Shown piece by piece: positions 1-11,656 of a stretch of 64,000 nucleotides of DNA. The translations under genes were made by a program, and so were the position numbers. The notes under the pieces were generated by a model. That model ran no database searches and had not been told where the DNA came from. It saw only the letters and a list, made by a program, of their open reading frames with translations. The stretch covers positions 19,578,050 through 19,642,049 of the forward strand of contig CM041554.1 in NCBI GenBank assembly GCA_023238725.1, written 5' to 3'. Source of the stretch: Scortum barcoo (lineage: Eukaryota > Chordata > Actinopteri > Centrarchiformes > Terapontidae). The first letter of the stretch is position 1; the number at the start of each line of letters is the position of its first letter.

Positions 1-299
1 TATGGCAATATGCCAGTTGACTACGTTATCAATATTTCCTTCAGTTAAATACAGATAAAACAGGAACCATGTTCTTCTGACTCAAGGAGAATGATTAAAA
101 GTTGGTGCTCAACTTCAGCCGCTAACATAAAATACCCAAACCAAATCAGAGATGTCCTGTAGTGAGGTACTCAGGCCTACATTTTCAAAATCCACAAATC
201 AGCCTGCTGTCACCTTAAGAAAGTATCAATAATTAGGGGACCTGTGTCTCGGCAGGATTCAGAAAAATATATCTTCGGTAGGCTTCAGTAAAGTCGACC
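1..299. other. intergenic, nothing recognised
   Basis: AT-rich DNA. I see no long open frame, RNA gene or recognisable repeat. Confidence 0.5.
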
Positions 300-560
300 A
301 GAATGGCCCTGTTTGAGGTAATGCTCGAGGTTCAGAGTAGACGTCTGATCTGCTGCTCCGCTCTGAACCGACCAGACCTCCCAGATGGTCTGGAGCTGGT
401 CTGTTTACTGTCCCCAGAGTCAAAACTGAACATGAAGCAGCATTCAGCTCTTATGCTCCACATATCTGGAACAAACTCCCAGAAAAGTTGAGAACTGCTC
501 CAACTTTCAGTCTTTCTAAATCAAGGTTGCATTTGCCACTACGTTGACTTGGTCATGATT
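300..560 (+). mobile_element. 3' coding remnant of a LINE (CR1/L2/Rex1-like)
   Basis: One frame around 410-545 reads YAPHIWNKLPEKLRTAPTFS followed by a short basic tail and a stop. This is the style of ending (aromatic-W-N-x-L-P, then LR-APT-FS-LFKSRL) seen at the C-terminus of reverse transcriptases of fish CR1/L2/Rex1-type LINEs. The preceding stretch (about 300-410) looks like the same ORF in another frame, so it is already broken. LINEs usually truncate at the 5' end on insertion, so an isolated tail is expected. The family is judged from memory of motif style, and the exact clade is uncertain. Confidence 0.5.
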
Positions 561-2814
561 GGCTGTCACTGACTAATGACTAAAGCCTGTCCAATCAGAC
601 CAGCTCTCGGACTCTCAGAGTTTGTCTGGGAACCACTGTGAAGAACAATATTCTCATCCAGAGCCACTGAAATCAAAGAAATGAAAGCATGTGTGACCAC
701 CTATCTTCAATCCATCCAAACACGCATACTCTCACACACGCATGCACTCCAAACCCCAGAGTAATGGCCAAAACTCTGACAGTGTGGCTGACCACCACTT
801 CCACAAGGAGCTCCAGTATTCCTTTATTTTGTAGGAGTCCCATAAAACCTGGAAATCTCACTCACTCAATCTCTTTTTTAAAATGAATGTTCGCACAGAT
901 GTCATTTGCATGTGAACTCTCGTGAATGTGTCAAAACTTTCCCTTACGTATGACTGTGATTGAGTTGCCTGTAACTTTAACAGGGGAAATTCTTTCCTAA
1001 GACTTTCTGGGGTTTGATTTGGGGATTTCTGAATCTCTTTTACTGGCACAAACCACTATTGAATCAGTCATTGTGGTGAAACAGACCAATCACTGAGAGC
1101 CATAAAAAAGAATTACCAAGCTCCCACTGCTTGTGGGTAACTTCCATGACACTTACAAGACTGTTCATCTTAAATATATTGTAGATGTAGAACATTTCAT
1201 GCATTTAAAGCGCCATGTAAAGTTTTATTAAATATGTTTAACATATGTATAGGTTCCTGCATCTACCCTTGTCAGGTCTTGTGCAATTCACACTTTCTAA
1301 TTGGGCAGAGCTAAAAAGAGAAAACTTTTTTTATCCATCACTGTTCACAAAGGAAGTGAGAAGCTGGTGTGAGTGCGATGGGAAATGTTGCTGCTCATTA
1401 TTATGTTCCTGAGTATGATTTTTTTCCAGGATGCAAAGGGGGCTGTCTGTGTTGCTGCTAGTCCCATCTGTCAGGTGGCTGGTGGACAGCTCAGAAGGGT
1501 CCTCCTCAGAAACTGCGCGTCTCCTGAGGTCTCTCAAGCCTGGCCAAAGAAGATAAATAACCGTCTCCTGCCTCTGGTGAAGTAGCTTCACCATGACCTG
1601 TCCATCGGCCTCCATGGACTCTTTTAGCACTTTTTCTGTGATGGAAAAGTCATGTCCTTGCCCAAAGTAATGGGATCCAGTGAAAGACCATTAAACCCCA
1701 TGGAGTGACAGTGATGAGCAGAGCATACTGTGGATACTCTGCTTAAATGGGAACAGCAGGAACACCCATTACAGCCCGACTCGCCGCTCTGGCAAAGCTC
1801 GAGGCATTATCTGGCAACTGAAATGGCACTTCATGAGCTTTAGTTTCCCCTCTTTGATCGCATCTCTCTCTGAATAAGTCCTACGAGCTGATTTTTCATT
1901 ATGAATGAAATCATTCAAATGACTATGGGCCACTATAAACCATCAAACAACATCATTTAACATGAATGTTTCTGCAGCTGCGTTATTTGTACATGAACAC
2001 AGCATATCTTGTTACAGTAAGTTATTCCCAGGTGAGAGACTGAAACCCCCTCCAGTGGCTTATTTTCACTGAGAAAGGTAGAACGAGCCAAAGAAAAAAA
2101 GTGGACATACAAAGCCTGTAGTGTCTTGAGAATAAATATGAGTGTGGAAAAAAAGATTCAACCTAGTCTCTTAATTCAGAGTAAAAAAAGTGAGGAGGCC
2201 ATGCAGAGCCCAGATGGCAGGAGGTATGAAGGTATGAATTTAATTTCTTCCAGACACGATGCATACAGAGGGGTACAAGGTCCTGTAACCGTACAAATAC
2301 ACCCTGAGAGACTTCGGATGAAAATTAAGTGTGGCGACGGCCTGAGCAGCGCCATCACACTGAGCCATAATCTCTGTCAAAAGTGTTATTTGTTCAAAAT
2401 CAGGTCAGGTCGAGACAGAGGAGAAACTTAAAAGTTGCCTCATGAATGAATTTTGGTTCCATCTGCAGCGACATGAAACACTGTGACAGCATGATGCCAG
2501 CTCTCTGTCGATGACAGCCCCAGGATGGGTTTCACCAGCTATTCATAGATTCATTTTCAAGTTTGTGTGTGAATTGCTTCCTAAGTTAACTGGGTTGCAC
2601 CATTAAAACTTGACAAATGTCTTAGTTAGTAAAGGCTTTATGTGATGTGTGCATCGGTTGATAGGAAACGTCTGTAGAGCGGTTCAATCAAAAGCAATCA
2701 GCAATGTCAACAGGAAGTCATTGTATCAGCAAGAGCTGTAGCGTTACTTTCAAAAATAACATTTTTAGCCAGGCAAATGATATATTAAACTGCCAAACCA
2801 TTATTTTATTACAT
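561..2814. other. intergenic DNA with one exon candidate
   Basis: No recognised gene. The only coding-like signal is the minus-strand candidate at 1,331-1,635. The rest is AT-rich with no clear repeat. Confidence 0.4.
1331..1635 (-). CDS. candidate terminal coding exon, unknown protein
   Basis: On the minus strand a pyrimidine tract ending TCACAG (plus 1,636-1,640 as CTGTG) opens into about 100 open codons ending in TAA at 1,331-1,333. The first 65 or so codons look protein-like (EADGQVMVKLLHQRQ, then YLLWPGLRDLRRR, then an acidic-serine stretch) and end in C or G far more often than the AT-rich surroundings would predict. I do not recognise the protein. No partner exon was found at 1.6-2.8 kb, and the LINE lies beyond that. 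Against it, the plus strand also has a competing open frame (1,373-1,585) with a signal-peptide-like start and a TTTTTTTCCAG acceptor-like site, so one or both may be chance. Confidence 0.28.
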
Positions 2815-2826
2815 GCAGTTTACACA
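2815..2826 (+). repeat. left target-site duplication of the LINE
   Basis: GCAGTTTACACA occurs here and again at 6,189-6,200, immediately after the LINE's GATGAA-rich 3' tail. An exact 12-bp direct repeat bracketing the element is what target-primed reverse transcription leaves. Confidence 0.65.
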
Positions 2827-3208
2827 CGAATGATCCTAGGAGTTATGTTGTCGGGGGCATTACGCCCCTGGTAGGGTCTCCCATGGCAAACAGGTCCTAG
2901 GTGACGGGCCAGACTAAGAGCGGTTCACAAGCCCATCATGAACAGAAGAACATCAAGGACCGTTACGTCGCCCGGATTGGCGTTACCGGGGCCCCACCCT
3001 GGAGCCAGGCCTGGGGTTGGGGCTCGCAGGCGAGCGCCTGGTGGCCGGGTCTTTGCCCACGGGACCCGGCCGGGCTCAGCCCGAAATGGCGACGTGGGCC
3101 CGCCTTCCAGTAGGCTCACCACCCGCAGGAAGGTCCATGAGGGGCCGGTGCAATGTGGTTTGGGTAGCAGTCGTGGCGGGGGGCCTCGACGACCCAATCC
3201 CTGGACCA

Positions 3209-3947
3209 AAACTCTGGCAATAGGGACATGGAATGTCACCTCGCTGGGGGGGAAGGAGCCTGAGCTCAGTGCGGGAGGTTGAGAGGTACCGGCTAGAGAT
3301 AGTCGGGCTCACCTCCACGCATAGCTTGGGCTCTGGAACCCAGCTCCTTGAGAGGGGCTGGACCCTCCACTACTCTGGAGTTGCCCAGGGTGAGCGGCGG
3401 CGAGCTGGTGTGGGCTTGCTTATAGCTCCCCAGCTCAGCCGCCATGTGTTGGAGTTCACCCCGGTGAACGAGAGGGTCGCTTCCCTGCGCCTTCGGGTTG
3501 GGGATAGGTCTCTTGCTGTTGTTTGTGCCTACGGGCCGAACAGCAGTACAGAGTACCCGGCCTTCTTGGAGTCCCTGGGAGGGTACTTGATAGTGCTCCT
3601 GACTGGGGACTCCATTGTTCTACTGGGGGACTTCAACGCTCACGTGGGCAACAACAGTGATACCTGGAGGGGCGTGATCGGGAGGAACGGCCTCTCCCGA
3701 TCTGAACCTCGAGCGGTGTTCTGTTATTGGACTTCTGTGCTAGTCACAGTTTGTCCATAACGAACACCATGTTTACCGAGCATAAGGGTGTCCATCAGTG
3801 CACGTGGCACCAGGACACCCTAGGTGGCCGGAGGTCGATGATCGACTTTGTTGTCGTTTCATCTGATCTCCGGCCGTATATGTCTTGGACACTCGGGTAA
3901 AGAGAGGAGGCTGAGCTGTCAACCGATCACCACCTGGTGGTGAGTTG
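3209..3947 (+). pseudogene. LINE endonuclease domain, frame-broken
   Basis: Landmarks of an APE-like endonuclease appear in order: GTWNVTS near 3,226; ERVASLRLRVGDRSLAVVCAYG near 3,466-3,535; LLGDFNAHVG near 3,622-3,650, which holds the catalytic D-x-N; GVHQCTWHQDTLG near 3,787; and STDHHLVVSW near 3,916-3,945, the D-H pair. The opening motif is in one frame and the following helix (REVERYRLEIVGL) in another. A further frame change and stop occur around 3,715-3,760. The role in an intact copy would be nicking genomic DNA to prime reverse transcription. Confidence 0.75.
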
Positions 3948-4784
3948 GTTGGATCCGCTGGCAGAGGAGGAAGTTGGACAGACCTGGCAGACCCAAACGT
4001 ATTGCCAGTGAGGGTCTGTTGGGAACGTGCCTGGCGGCGAGCCCTCTGTCAGGGAGGTCTTCAACTCCCACCTCCGGAAGAGCTTCTCACAGATTCCGAG
4101 GGAGGCTGGAGACATTGAGTCCCGAGTGGACCATGTTCTCTGCCTCCATTGTCGACGCCATGCGGCAGTTCGAAGTTGTGGACGCAAGGTCTCTGGTGCC
4201 TGTCGTGGCGGCAACCCCCGAACCCAGTGGTGGACACCGGAAGTAAGGGATGCCGTCAGGCTGAAGAAGGAGTCCCTATCGGACCATGTTGGCCTGTGGG
4301 ACTCCTGACGCAGTTGACAGGTACCGGCAGGCCAAGCAAACCGCAGCCCAGGACGGTCCTGGAGGCAAAAACTCGGGTCTGGGAGGAGTTCGGTGAGGCC
4401 ATGGAGGAGGACTATCGGTCGGCCTCGAAGAGATTCTGGCAAACCGTCCGGCGCCTCAGAAGGGGGAAGCAGTACTCTGCCAACACTGTTTACAGTGCAG
4501 GTGGGGAGCTGTTGACCTCGACTGGGGACATTGTCGGACGGTGGAAGAAATACTTCGAGGATCTCCTCAATCCCACCGACTTGCCTTCCAATGAGGAAGC
4601 GGAGGCTGGGGTCTCTGAGGTGGACTCGTCCATCACCCAAGCCGAAGTCACTGAGGTAGTTCAGTAAGCTCCTGCAGTGGCAAGGCGCCGGGGGTGGATG
4701 AGATCCGCCCTGAGTACCTCAAATCTCTGGATGTTGTGGGGCTGTCTTGGCTGACACGCGTTTCTTTGCAACATTGCATGGAGG

Positions 4785-5609
4785 TTGGGGACAGTGCCTC
4801 TGGAGTGGCAAACTGGGGTGGTGGTCCCTCTTTTTAAAAAGGGGGACCGGAGAGTGTGTTCCAACTACAGGGGGATCACACTTCTCAGCCTCCCCGGGAA
4901 GGTCTACGCCAGGGTACTGGAGAGGAGAATTCGGCCGATAGTCGACCCTCGGATTCAGGAGGAACAATGCGGTTTTCGTCCTGGTCGTGGAACACTGGAC
5001 CAGCTCTATACCCTCCACAGGGTGCTTGAGGGTTTATGGGAGTTTGCCCAACCAGTCCACATGTGCTTTGTGGATCTGGAGAAGGCATTCGACCGTGTCC
5101 CTCGTGGTATTCTGTGGGGAGTGCTCCTGCGAGTATGGGGTCCGGGGGCCTTTGCTAAGGGCTGTTCGGTCTCTGTACGACCGGAGCAGGAGCTTGGTTG
5201 CATTGCCGGCAGTAAGTCAGACCTGTTCCCAGTGCATGTTGGACTCCGGCAGGGTTGCCCTTTGTCACCGGTCCTGTTCATAATCTTTATGGACAGGATT
5301 TCTAGGCGTAGCCAGGGGCCGGAGGGAGTCCGGTTTGGGAACCACAGGATTTCATCTCTGCTTTTTGCGGATGATGTTGTCCTGATGGCTTCATCAGGCC
5401 AGGACCTTCAGCATGTACTGGAGCGGTTTGCAGCCGAGTGTGAAGCGGCTGGGATGAGAATCAGCACCTCCAAATCCGAGGCCATGGTTCTCGACCGGAA
5501 AAGGGTGGCGTGCCCTCTCCGGGTGGGTGGAGAGGTCCTGCCTCAAGTGGAGGAGTTCAAGTATCTCGGGGTCTTGTTCACGAGTGAGGGAAAGATGGAT
5601 CGAGCGTGA
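4785..5609 (+). pseudogene. LINE reverse transcriptase, frame-broken
   Basis: An open stretch of about 270 codons carries the RT core. It has FRPGRGTLDQLYTLHRVLEG, then FVDLEKAFDRVPRGI (motif A, catalytic D), then LRQGCPLSPVLFIIFMDRIS (motif B), then SSLLFADDVVLM (motif C, the F-A-D-D box). The YSLYDRSRSLV-like portion between A and B sits in a different frame (about 5,140-5,230), so this copy contains compensating indels. The EIDRRIGAASAVMRS continuation (about 5,606 onward) has shifted frame again. Further C-terminal sequence (VFQACPTGRRPQG; PPEELEEVSGVREVWASLL) lies at about 5,940-6,150. Confidence 0.85.
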
Positions 5610-6188
5610 GATTGACAGGCGGATTGGTGCAGCGTCCGCAGTTATGCGGTCGGTGTACCGGACCGTCGTGGTGAAGAAGGAGCTGAGTCGAAAGGCGAAG
5701 CTCTCGATTTACCGGTCAAGTCTACGTTCCCACCCTCACCTATGGTCATGAACTTTGGGTAATGACCGAAAGGACAAGATTCGGATACAAGCGGCCGAAA
5801 TGAGTTTCCTCCGCAGGGTGGCTAGGCGCTCCCTTCAGAGATAGGGTGAGAAGCTTCGGTCACTCGGGAGGAGCTCGGAGTAGAGCCGCTGCTCCTTCGC
5901 ATCGAGAGGAGTCAGCTGAGGTGGCTTGGGCATCTGTTTCGGATGCCCCCTGGACACCTCCTGGCTAGGGAGGTGTTCCAGGCATGTCCCACCGGGAGGA
6001 GGCCTCAGGGAATGACCCAGGACACGCTGGAGAAACTATGTCTCTCGGCTGGCCTGGGAACGCCTCGGGTCCCCCCGGAAGAGCTGGAGGAAGTGTCTGG
6101 GGTGAGGGAAGTCTGGGCATCTCTGCTCAGACTGCTGCCTCCGCATGACCCGGTCCCGGACCAAGCGGATGAAGAAGATGAAGAAGAA

Positions 6189-6200
6189 GCAGTTTACACA
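6189..6200 (+). repeat. right target-site duplication of the LINE
   Basis: Exact copy of GCAGTTTACACA found at 2,815-2,826, directly after the LINE tail. A weaker partial match (ATGCAGTTTAGTATGAATGG) occurs about 30 bp further on and is probably chance. Confidence 0.65.
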
Positions 6201-9200
6201 TGTGGAGATATATGTGTTTCATAGAAGTCATGCAGTTTAGTATGAATGGCCAATAACTGATGTTGCTACCCTGACTGATGCTACTCAGTGGCCATTATGC
6301 ATTTATTATCAGCACAAATGTTAGTTAATTGAGGTATTCTGTGTTATTTTGTGGGAAATGTAAATTAAAACCTTGCCAATTTACATAAAGTTCAGGTCAT
6401 CTATGTTGACCATATGTCACTACTGGCCTACTTCTTATACTCTTTAATACAAGTAACTTATATAAAAGCTAACTAGCTTAGTTCAGTTAGCAGCAAAACA
6501 GTTAACAGTGTTGGAGAAGCTATTTGAAAGCTTTGCACCTTTCCAATGACTTCACGTGGGAAGAGACTGAACTACTGCAAAGCTACTCTTTTTACTTTGT
6601 AAAAAAAAAGAAAATCAAATTGACAATGTACATGTGATGCCAAATTATAACAAGTATAATACAAAAAAGTCGCATACCAACAAAAAAATTACACTCCACT
6701 GAGTTTCTTGCTGAAAGTGGACACTTTTCACATTATAAATCATACATGCGTAAAAAAAAAACCACACACACTCTGTGGGAAGATGCAGGAAAGTCAGCTG
6801 TGGTTTTGTGGATGTATTTTTGTTATAAACAAATCTGGATTTTGTATTACAGTAGAGAGGCAATGACAAAATAAAAAAGCTTTACTTTAATGGCAAAATA
6901 TTATTTTGGTTTCAATAGTAAACAACACAAAAAATGGCAAAAACATACCAGAAAGCTACTGCAAAATTTAATTAAACTACTAGTTTACTTTCATGCAGTT
7001 CATTGCTCCTCAACACTCACAGTTACATGAGTTTCTAAGTTTAAATGTGCACTAACAACTCATCTCTACATAAGAACTAGTTTGTGTGTTGTGGTGCCAT
7101 TTAATTTAGTTATTACAGAGAGCTGGAGCTAAAAATAAGAGCATGAAAAATATGTGTACTTCTCTCACTTTCTCTCCCTCTTTTTCTCTGACCCTTTCCT
7201 TCTCTCTCACATACACTGAGGCCTCTGATTTCCTGGCATTTCACTACATTACGCATTTACAATGACTGCGGCAGATATTTTGGGCTCACGCACTAATGTC
7301 ATTTGCAGGAGGGAAGAGGGATAAATATTTGGTCAGGACCTTGCATTGTGTGACACAGATTAAGTCCTTATAGCTTGCGTAGCAGTGAACCAGATCAGTG
7401 TTTGGCATTTTGTTTTTGTCCCCCTGGTAAATTTTGATTACATTCTGCAGAGCGTTGATCCAAACAAAGAGTGAGCCTCTTGTTGGGAGAATAATTCCTG
7501 CCTTGTTCTTATCCCATCTGCAGAGAGGCCCGGCTGCTAAGCAGAAAGGCATTTAGATGGAAATGGGCTGAACCAAACAAAATCAGACGGGAATGTCACA
7601 TCAATTGATCCATGAGCTCGTGCATATGCCAGCCAAAAGACTGCAATGAAAAGTGCAGTTTTAATTATTTTGTTGCTTAAACTTGATTGGCTGGAGGGAT
7701 GCAGCATGGCGACGTTACAGTGTGATGTGTGTGTATGGGAGCTCTTTTTGAAATACTTAAACTCCCACCCACTTCCCGTTATTCTTTAACACTTAACATG
7801 GCAATAGAGGGAATAAGGAGTAAAAGTGTTGCATGACATTCCATTGAATCAAGTAATGTCCGGTACAGATTACAACCTGGACTGCATGTGAAAGACTTGT
7901 ACCTCTGGTGTTGTGCAGTTCACGCCCCAAACTATTGATATGTGATGCAGACCTTTGATAGTAATTCAGCAGATGCTCTTTTAGCTTTTAAAAATGTATG
8001 TAATATGTATTTGGCTGCACATTGTCCTTACATGGACACAAGGCATCAAAAGGCCTGTTTGTTCATCTACTAATAAACTAAATCAAACTGACCAAACTTC
8101 TTTTTTTGCAACATCCGGTGTTTGTTTGTTTTGGCTGCCGGAGCCATGTGAACACTGATGAGTGTGATTTTAAACTGAGTAACACCAGAAATTTATTACG
8201 TTGAAACATTACAAATCAAAACCAGACGAGCTGGCAGTGAAGGAAGCAGTGATTGTGTCCAGGGCAAGCCCCTGAGATTCATTTGCAATTATTTCTGATT
8301 CCCTCATGTCTGAGCAGAATTGTTGCCAAAAGTGTATTAGGCAGGAGGCAATGGTGCCATATAGCTGATTTGTTTTTTACATTTTTTGTTGTCGGTAAAT
8401 AGCACTGTTGGCTCTGTGTGTGTTTCGACATTACCCAGACAGACAGACAGACACATCGAGCCAGTTGATTGTGGTTTGGGCTCAGTCACTGTATTAGTGC
8501 ACTGGGCTCCCACCATATGCTTATGGGGCTGTGGGTCTAAGTCTGGCACACGCCAAGGGTTCATAAATGAACACACACGTATGCATGTAGACGCACACAA
8601 ACAACAAAAAAGGACTCCAAGGTCCATTAGCAGCTCCGATGCCCTGCCCAGTCTGTGGAAGCAATTTAGACCACAAAACTGTGTCATAGTGGGACCTGTG
8701 CCATGGAGTATACTTAGTGTATATATTGGATTTGGGAACTTTGTGTAAGTATTAATTTATTAGCAGGCACCAGGCTGGCATCCAAGCCTGCTTGTACTTG
8801 AAATGTGGAATCAGTGTAGGCTATTAGGCCCTGCTGTAGACTGATATTGTAAAGGAATTAAACTATTTGGCAGTCTGCTTCAAATGTGGCCTTACAGTAG
8901 TATCCATCACAAAAAAAAAACCCACAAGTGAACACACCCTGATTCTACCAAGCTTTCTTCATCTCTGCTTCAGACCACATCACCCTCTGAGGTAGTTTAT
9001 GAGAAACACAGATGTCTGGTTGACTGAAAACAAACGGAGGCAGCCTGAAACATGAGTGTGCCTTAAATGAATTAGTCCTACATACGTACCGTATCCCACA
9101 AAGTTATACTCTCATGCACACTATGAGACGTGAGTTGTGCCTCATAATCACCGAGGAACATCTACCCATCAAAACATCCACAAGCATGGTGAATATTCTC

Positions 9201-10902
9201 CATTTCTCCCTCTGCCTGTCTCCATGTTTATGCTAAAGCTGTGCCTTTGAACAGCCCCGTGGCTGTATCCTATTACTTCCAGAGGGATGAGCTGACTGGT
9301 TGGTATGGAGACCAGAGAGGGGCCTGTGCATGATTCTAATCAATTCGGGCCTCGGCCATAGCGAACGCTCTCTAATAACGTCTGTAGATGGAGTTGACTT
9401 GAGAGGGAATGCAAACCAGATCACTTAGGAAATTCCAAGACGCTCTCTTTGCAGCAAAAGCCCCTCTTCTGAAGGAATGTGTGCTAACGTTTCCCCTCAG
9501 CTCCCTGGTCTCCCACACACACAGCTGCCCTTCAGAGAGTCACGCCATAGGAGCGCAGCCGAGCCGGCCGCTGGAGAGGCAGGAAGGGAGAAGAAAGAAA
9601 GAAAGAAAGACAGCCACAGCGGCTAATGGCTGCTCTCTCAGCTGCATGGGGTCTTACACATATAAACATGTCAGGAGAAGCTGGGTCAAAGGAGAAAGCA
9701 GGAAGGAACGGTGAAGAAGAGAGGCAGATTGGAGGGGAAAAATAGGAATAAGTAGCCTAAAGTGGGACTATAAAGAAAGGGAATACAGAGATAAGGAGAG
9801 GGAAAATCGATCCTGGCAGACAGATGTGTGAGAAAGGGAGGAAATGATAGAAGAACACAGAGAGGGAGAGTGGGAGCAGGGGGGACGGGGTGTTGAAGGA
9901 GGATATGTGGCAGAGCCGAGACATTACTTAAAGTAGCCTCGAGGTGATGGATTGTCTGAGCAGTTTGGCAGGACCATCCATCAGGTGAGGGAAGGTGGTG
10001 ACATGAACAGTTCAGATAAACAGCGAAATCACCACCGACAACACCTTCAGAATAAAACCTACCAAAATAAAAATCAGAATCAGGAAACGTTTCATAATGA
10101 ATAATTCACACTATCCAAACTGATTTGGGGAGCGGGGGGGGGGGTTCTTTGTAAACTTTGTGTGACCTGCTGTTTGACAGAGTGGTGAACCACAAGCAGA
10201 ATAACAACACCATTTAAGTAAGGTTAGCTTTTCCTATGGCTGATGGGAGATTAAGATGTTACACCTAAAGCCTGGCAGGCGTTCAACATACATTTTTTTT
10301 ACGCCATATGACTCAGCCATGCAGTCTCCACCGTCAACCTGACGACCCAGTGCCCATGGCCAGTCCTCATCTCACTGAGGGCCTTGAGGATCCTATATGA
10401 AAGGGTTCAAAGATTGGTCATATATATCCAAATGTTTCTCTGCAGATCTATAAATCTAAAGACACTATGCAGTGAACCAGATTCTACAGACATTTTATGG
10501 CACTGGTGGGATCCTTTAAGTAAATCAGCGTTTGCAGATCTGATGTGATGTTAGTGAGGATGACAATTTTAGGATTAACATTGCTGCAGAGCAGGCAAAA
10601 GTAGTGCACTGTATCACAAATATGAATCTACTCGTAAGTTACAGTCCCGAGCGGTCCGCACACATGGTAAAAAGCTCTGTAGGCTCTTTATATTTGATGT
10701 TTCTTGTCTTACATTTGGAGGGCAAATCAGTTTCTGTGTTTGAGTTTTATTATTCAGAAACAGCCAGGGACTGCAGCAGCAAATTCTGCGGGCTTAGCAG
10801 GAACTTCGTCTACATTTTTCTCGCATAGTTTTCGCTCTTTATTTGGATTTCTCTGCCCGGTGTGCATGGCGGGAAAATGGGTCAGGAGAGGAAAAAGAGA
10901 GT
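6201..10902. other. intergenic, no recognised gene
   Basis: Mostly AT-rich sequence with pyrimidine-rich runs (for example 7,150-7,215). There are simple repeats: a (CAGA)n run near 8,433-8,450, a (GAAA)n run near 9,592-9,610, a purine-rich block 9,560-9,910 and a G-run near 10,134-10,144. Open frames here (for example 8,386-8,748 and 9,409-9,714) have low-complexity or random-looking translations and no splice context, so I do not call them. Confidence 0.5.
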
Positions 10903-10920
10903 GGGGGGGGGGGGGGGGGG
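10903..10920 (+). repeat. poly-G tract (18 G)
   Basis: Eighteen consecutive G residues inside a purine-rich stretch. Tracts like this are prone to length errors in sequencing and can form G-quadruplex-like structures. Confidence 0.9.
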
Positions 10921-11099
10921 CAGAACGGAGTGGGGCCCACTGGTCCCTCAACATCCCTGTGTTGAATATGAAAATATATTATAGCATAATGTGTTCAGTA
11001 TGCAAGCTTGAAGGAAACCATATGAAAAGATTCCAGACAAAGAGCCTTCTGTGTTCCAACTGACCCCCCTCCCACCCCCATCCTTCGTCTGCTACAACT

Positions 11100-11100
<1 letters not shown>

Positions 11101-11130
<30 letters not shown>

Positions 11131-11289
11131 AGGGAGAGGGAGGAGGTAGTGAGAGGAGAGGTAAAAAGGGGAGGTGTGTGTGCAGAGTCGTGCAGGAACG
11201 TGAAAAGGCAGGAACTGAAAAGGGGCAGTGCACACACTCGTTGCCAGGACCCACCAGCCTCACACAGCCGGACCCACCGGAGCACACAG
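11101..11289 (+). promoter_or_regulatory. candidate 5' non-coding exon/promoter (possibly synpo)
   Basis: A (GA)12 tract and GGGA repeats are followed by a GC-richer segment ending AGCACACAG|GTGAGC, a good splice donor at 11,290. No ATG-initiated frame of note crosses it. The layout suits an untranslated first exon driven by a GA-rich promoter, and the next plus-strand gene is synpo. This is inference from one donor site; transcript data would decide it. Confidence 0.3.
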
Positions 11290-11294
11290 GTGAG

Positions 11295-11656
11295 CAGCAT
11301 GACTAATCCCAGTCCCACACACACAAAACAGGAGAAACAGCATGACTAATCCCAGCACACACACCAAAACAGGAAGGAAGATCACAGGAATTTTATCAGG
11401 AATTTTATCAGTCGCTGCGAACTGTGATTGTAGCAAACTTTGTCACCTGCAGCCGATTATATATTTATCTGTGCGGGGTAAGACTCTATCTTTGTTTGGA
11501 GAGAGGGAGAGAGAGAGAGAGAGTTTGGGGGGGGGGCACTGAACTGAGGCAGAAGAGGAGGGAAACTTTGAAAGTCTTTGTTTGAGTAGATGACAAACAT
11601 CTGTGGCCGCTGTTTTTTCCCTCGGCGCAGGGCCGCTGTTTTTTCCCTCGGCGCAG
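11295..11656 (+). repeat. cluster of short tandem duplications
   Basis: Four independent direct duplications lie within 360 bp. CAGCATGACTAATCCCAG is repeated 43 bp apart (11,295 and 11,338). CAGGAATTTTAT is repeated 12 bp apart (11,385 and 11,397). GGCCGCTGTTTTTTCCCTCG, continuing into GGCGCA, is repeated 26 bp apart (11,605 and 11,631). AGGCTTGC is repeated 8 bp apart (about 11,655). A (GA)n tract lies among them near 11,503-11,523. Confidence 0.85.

Larger units (their letters stand above)
2827..6188 (+). mobile_element. Rex3/RTE-like LINE retrotransposon, near full length, inactivated
   Basis: The 3.36-kb unit is GC-rich compared with its flanks. It has a GC-rich 5' leader (about 2,850-3,210), an apurinic-type endonuclease region, a reverse transcriptase and a short C-terminal region. 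It ends in a GATGAAGAAGATGAAGAAG tail, and tails of GATG-type repeats are known for Rex3. The RT segments (AFDRVPRGILWGVL, GLRQGCPLSPVLF, LLFADDVVLMAS, SKSEAMVL, EFKYLGVLFTSEG, EIDRRIGAASAVMRS) resemble Rex3-type elements of fish as I recall them. The reading frame changes several times and carries stops, so the copy cannot encode its protein. The 12-bp direct repeats are still exact, so insertion may be fairly recent relative to the body's decay. RTE/Rex3 is the best guess; the clade was not tested. Confidence 0.85.

Noticed and set aside
2925..3239. Minus-strand 104-codon proline/arginine-rich frame
   Set aside because: Shadow of the GC-rich LINE 5' leader, where stops are rare in all frames.
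10979..11324. Minus-strand frames of about 100 codons rich in SLSLSLS
   Set aside because: Produced by the GA microsatellite; low-complexity translation.
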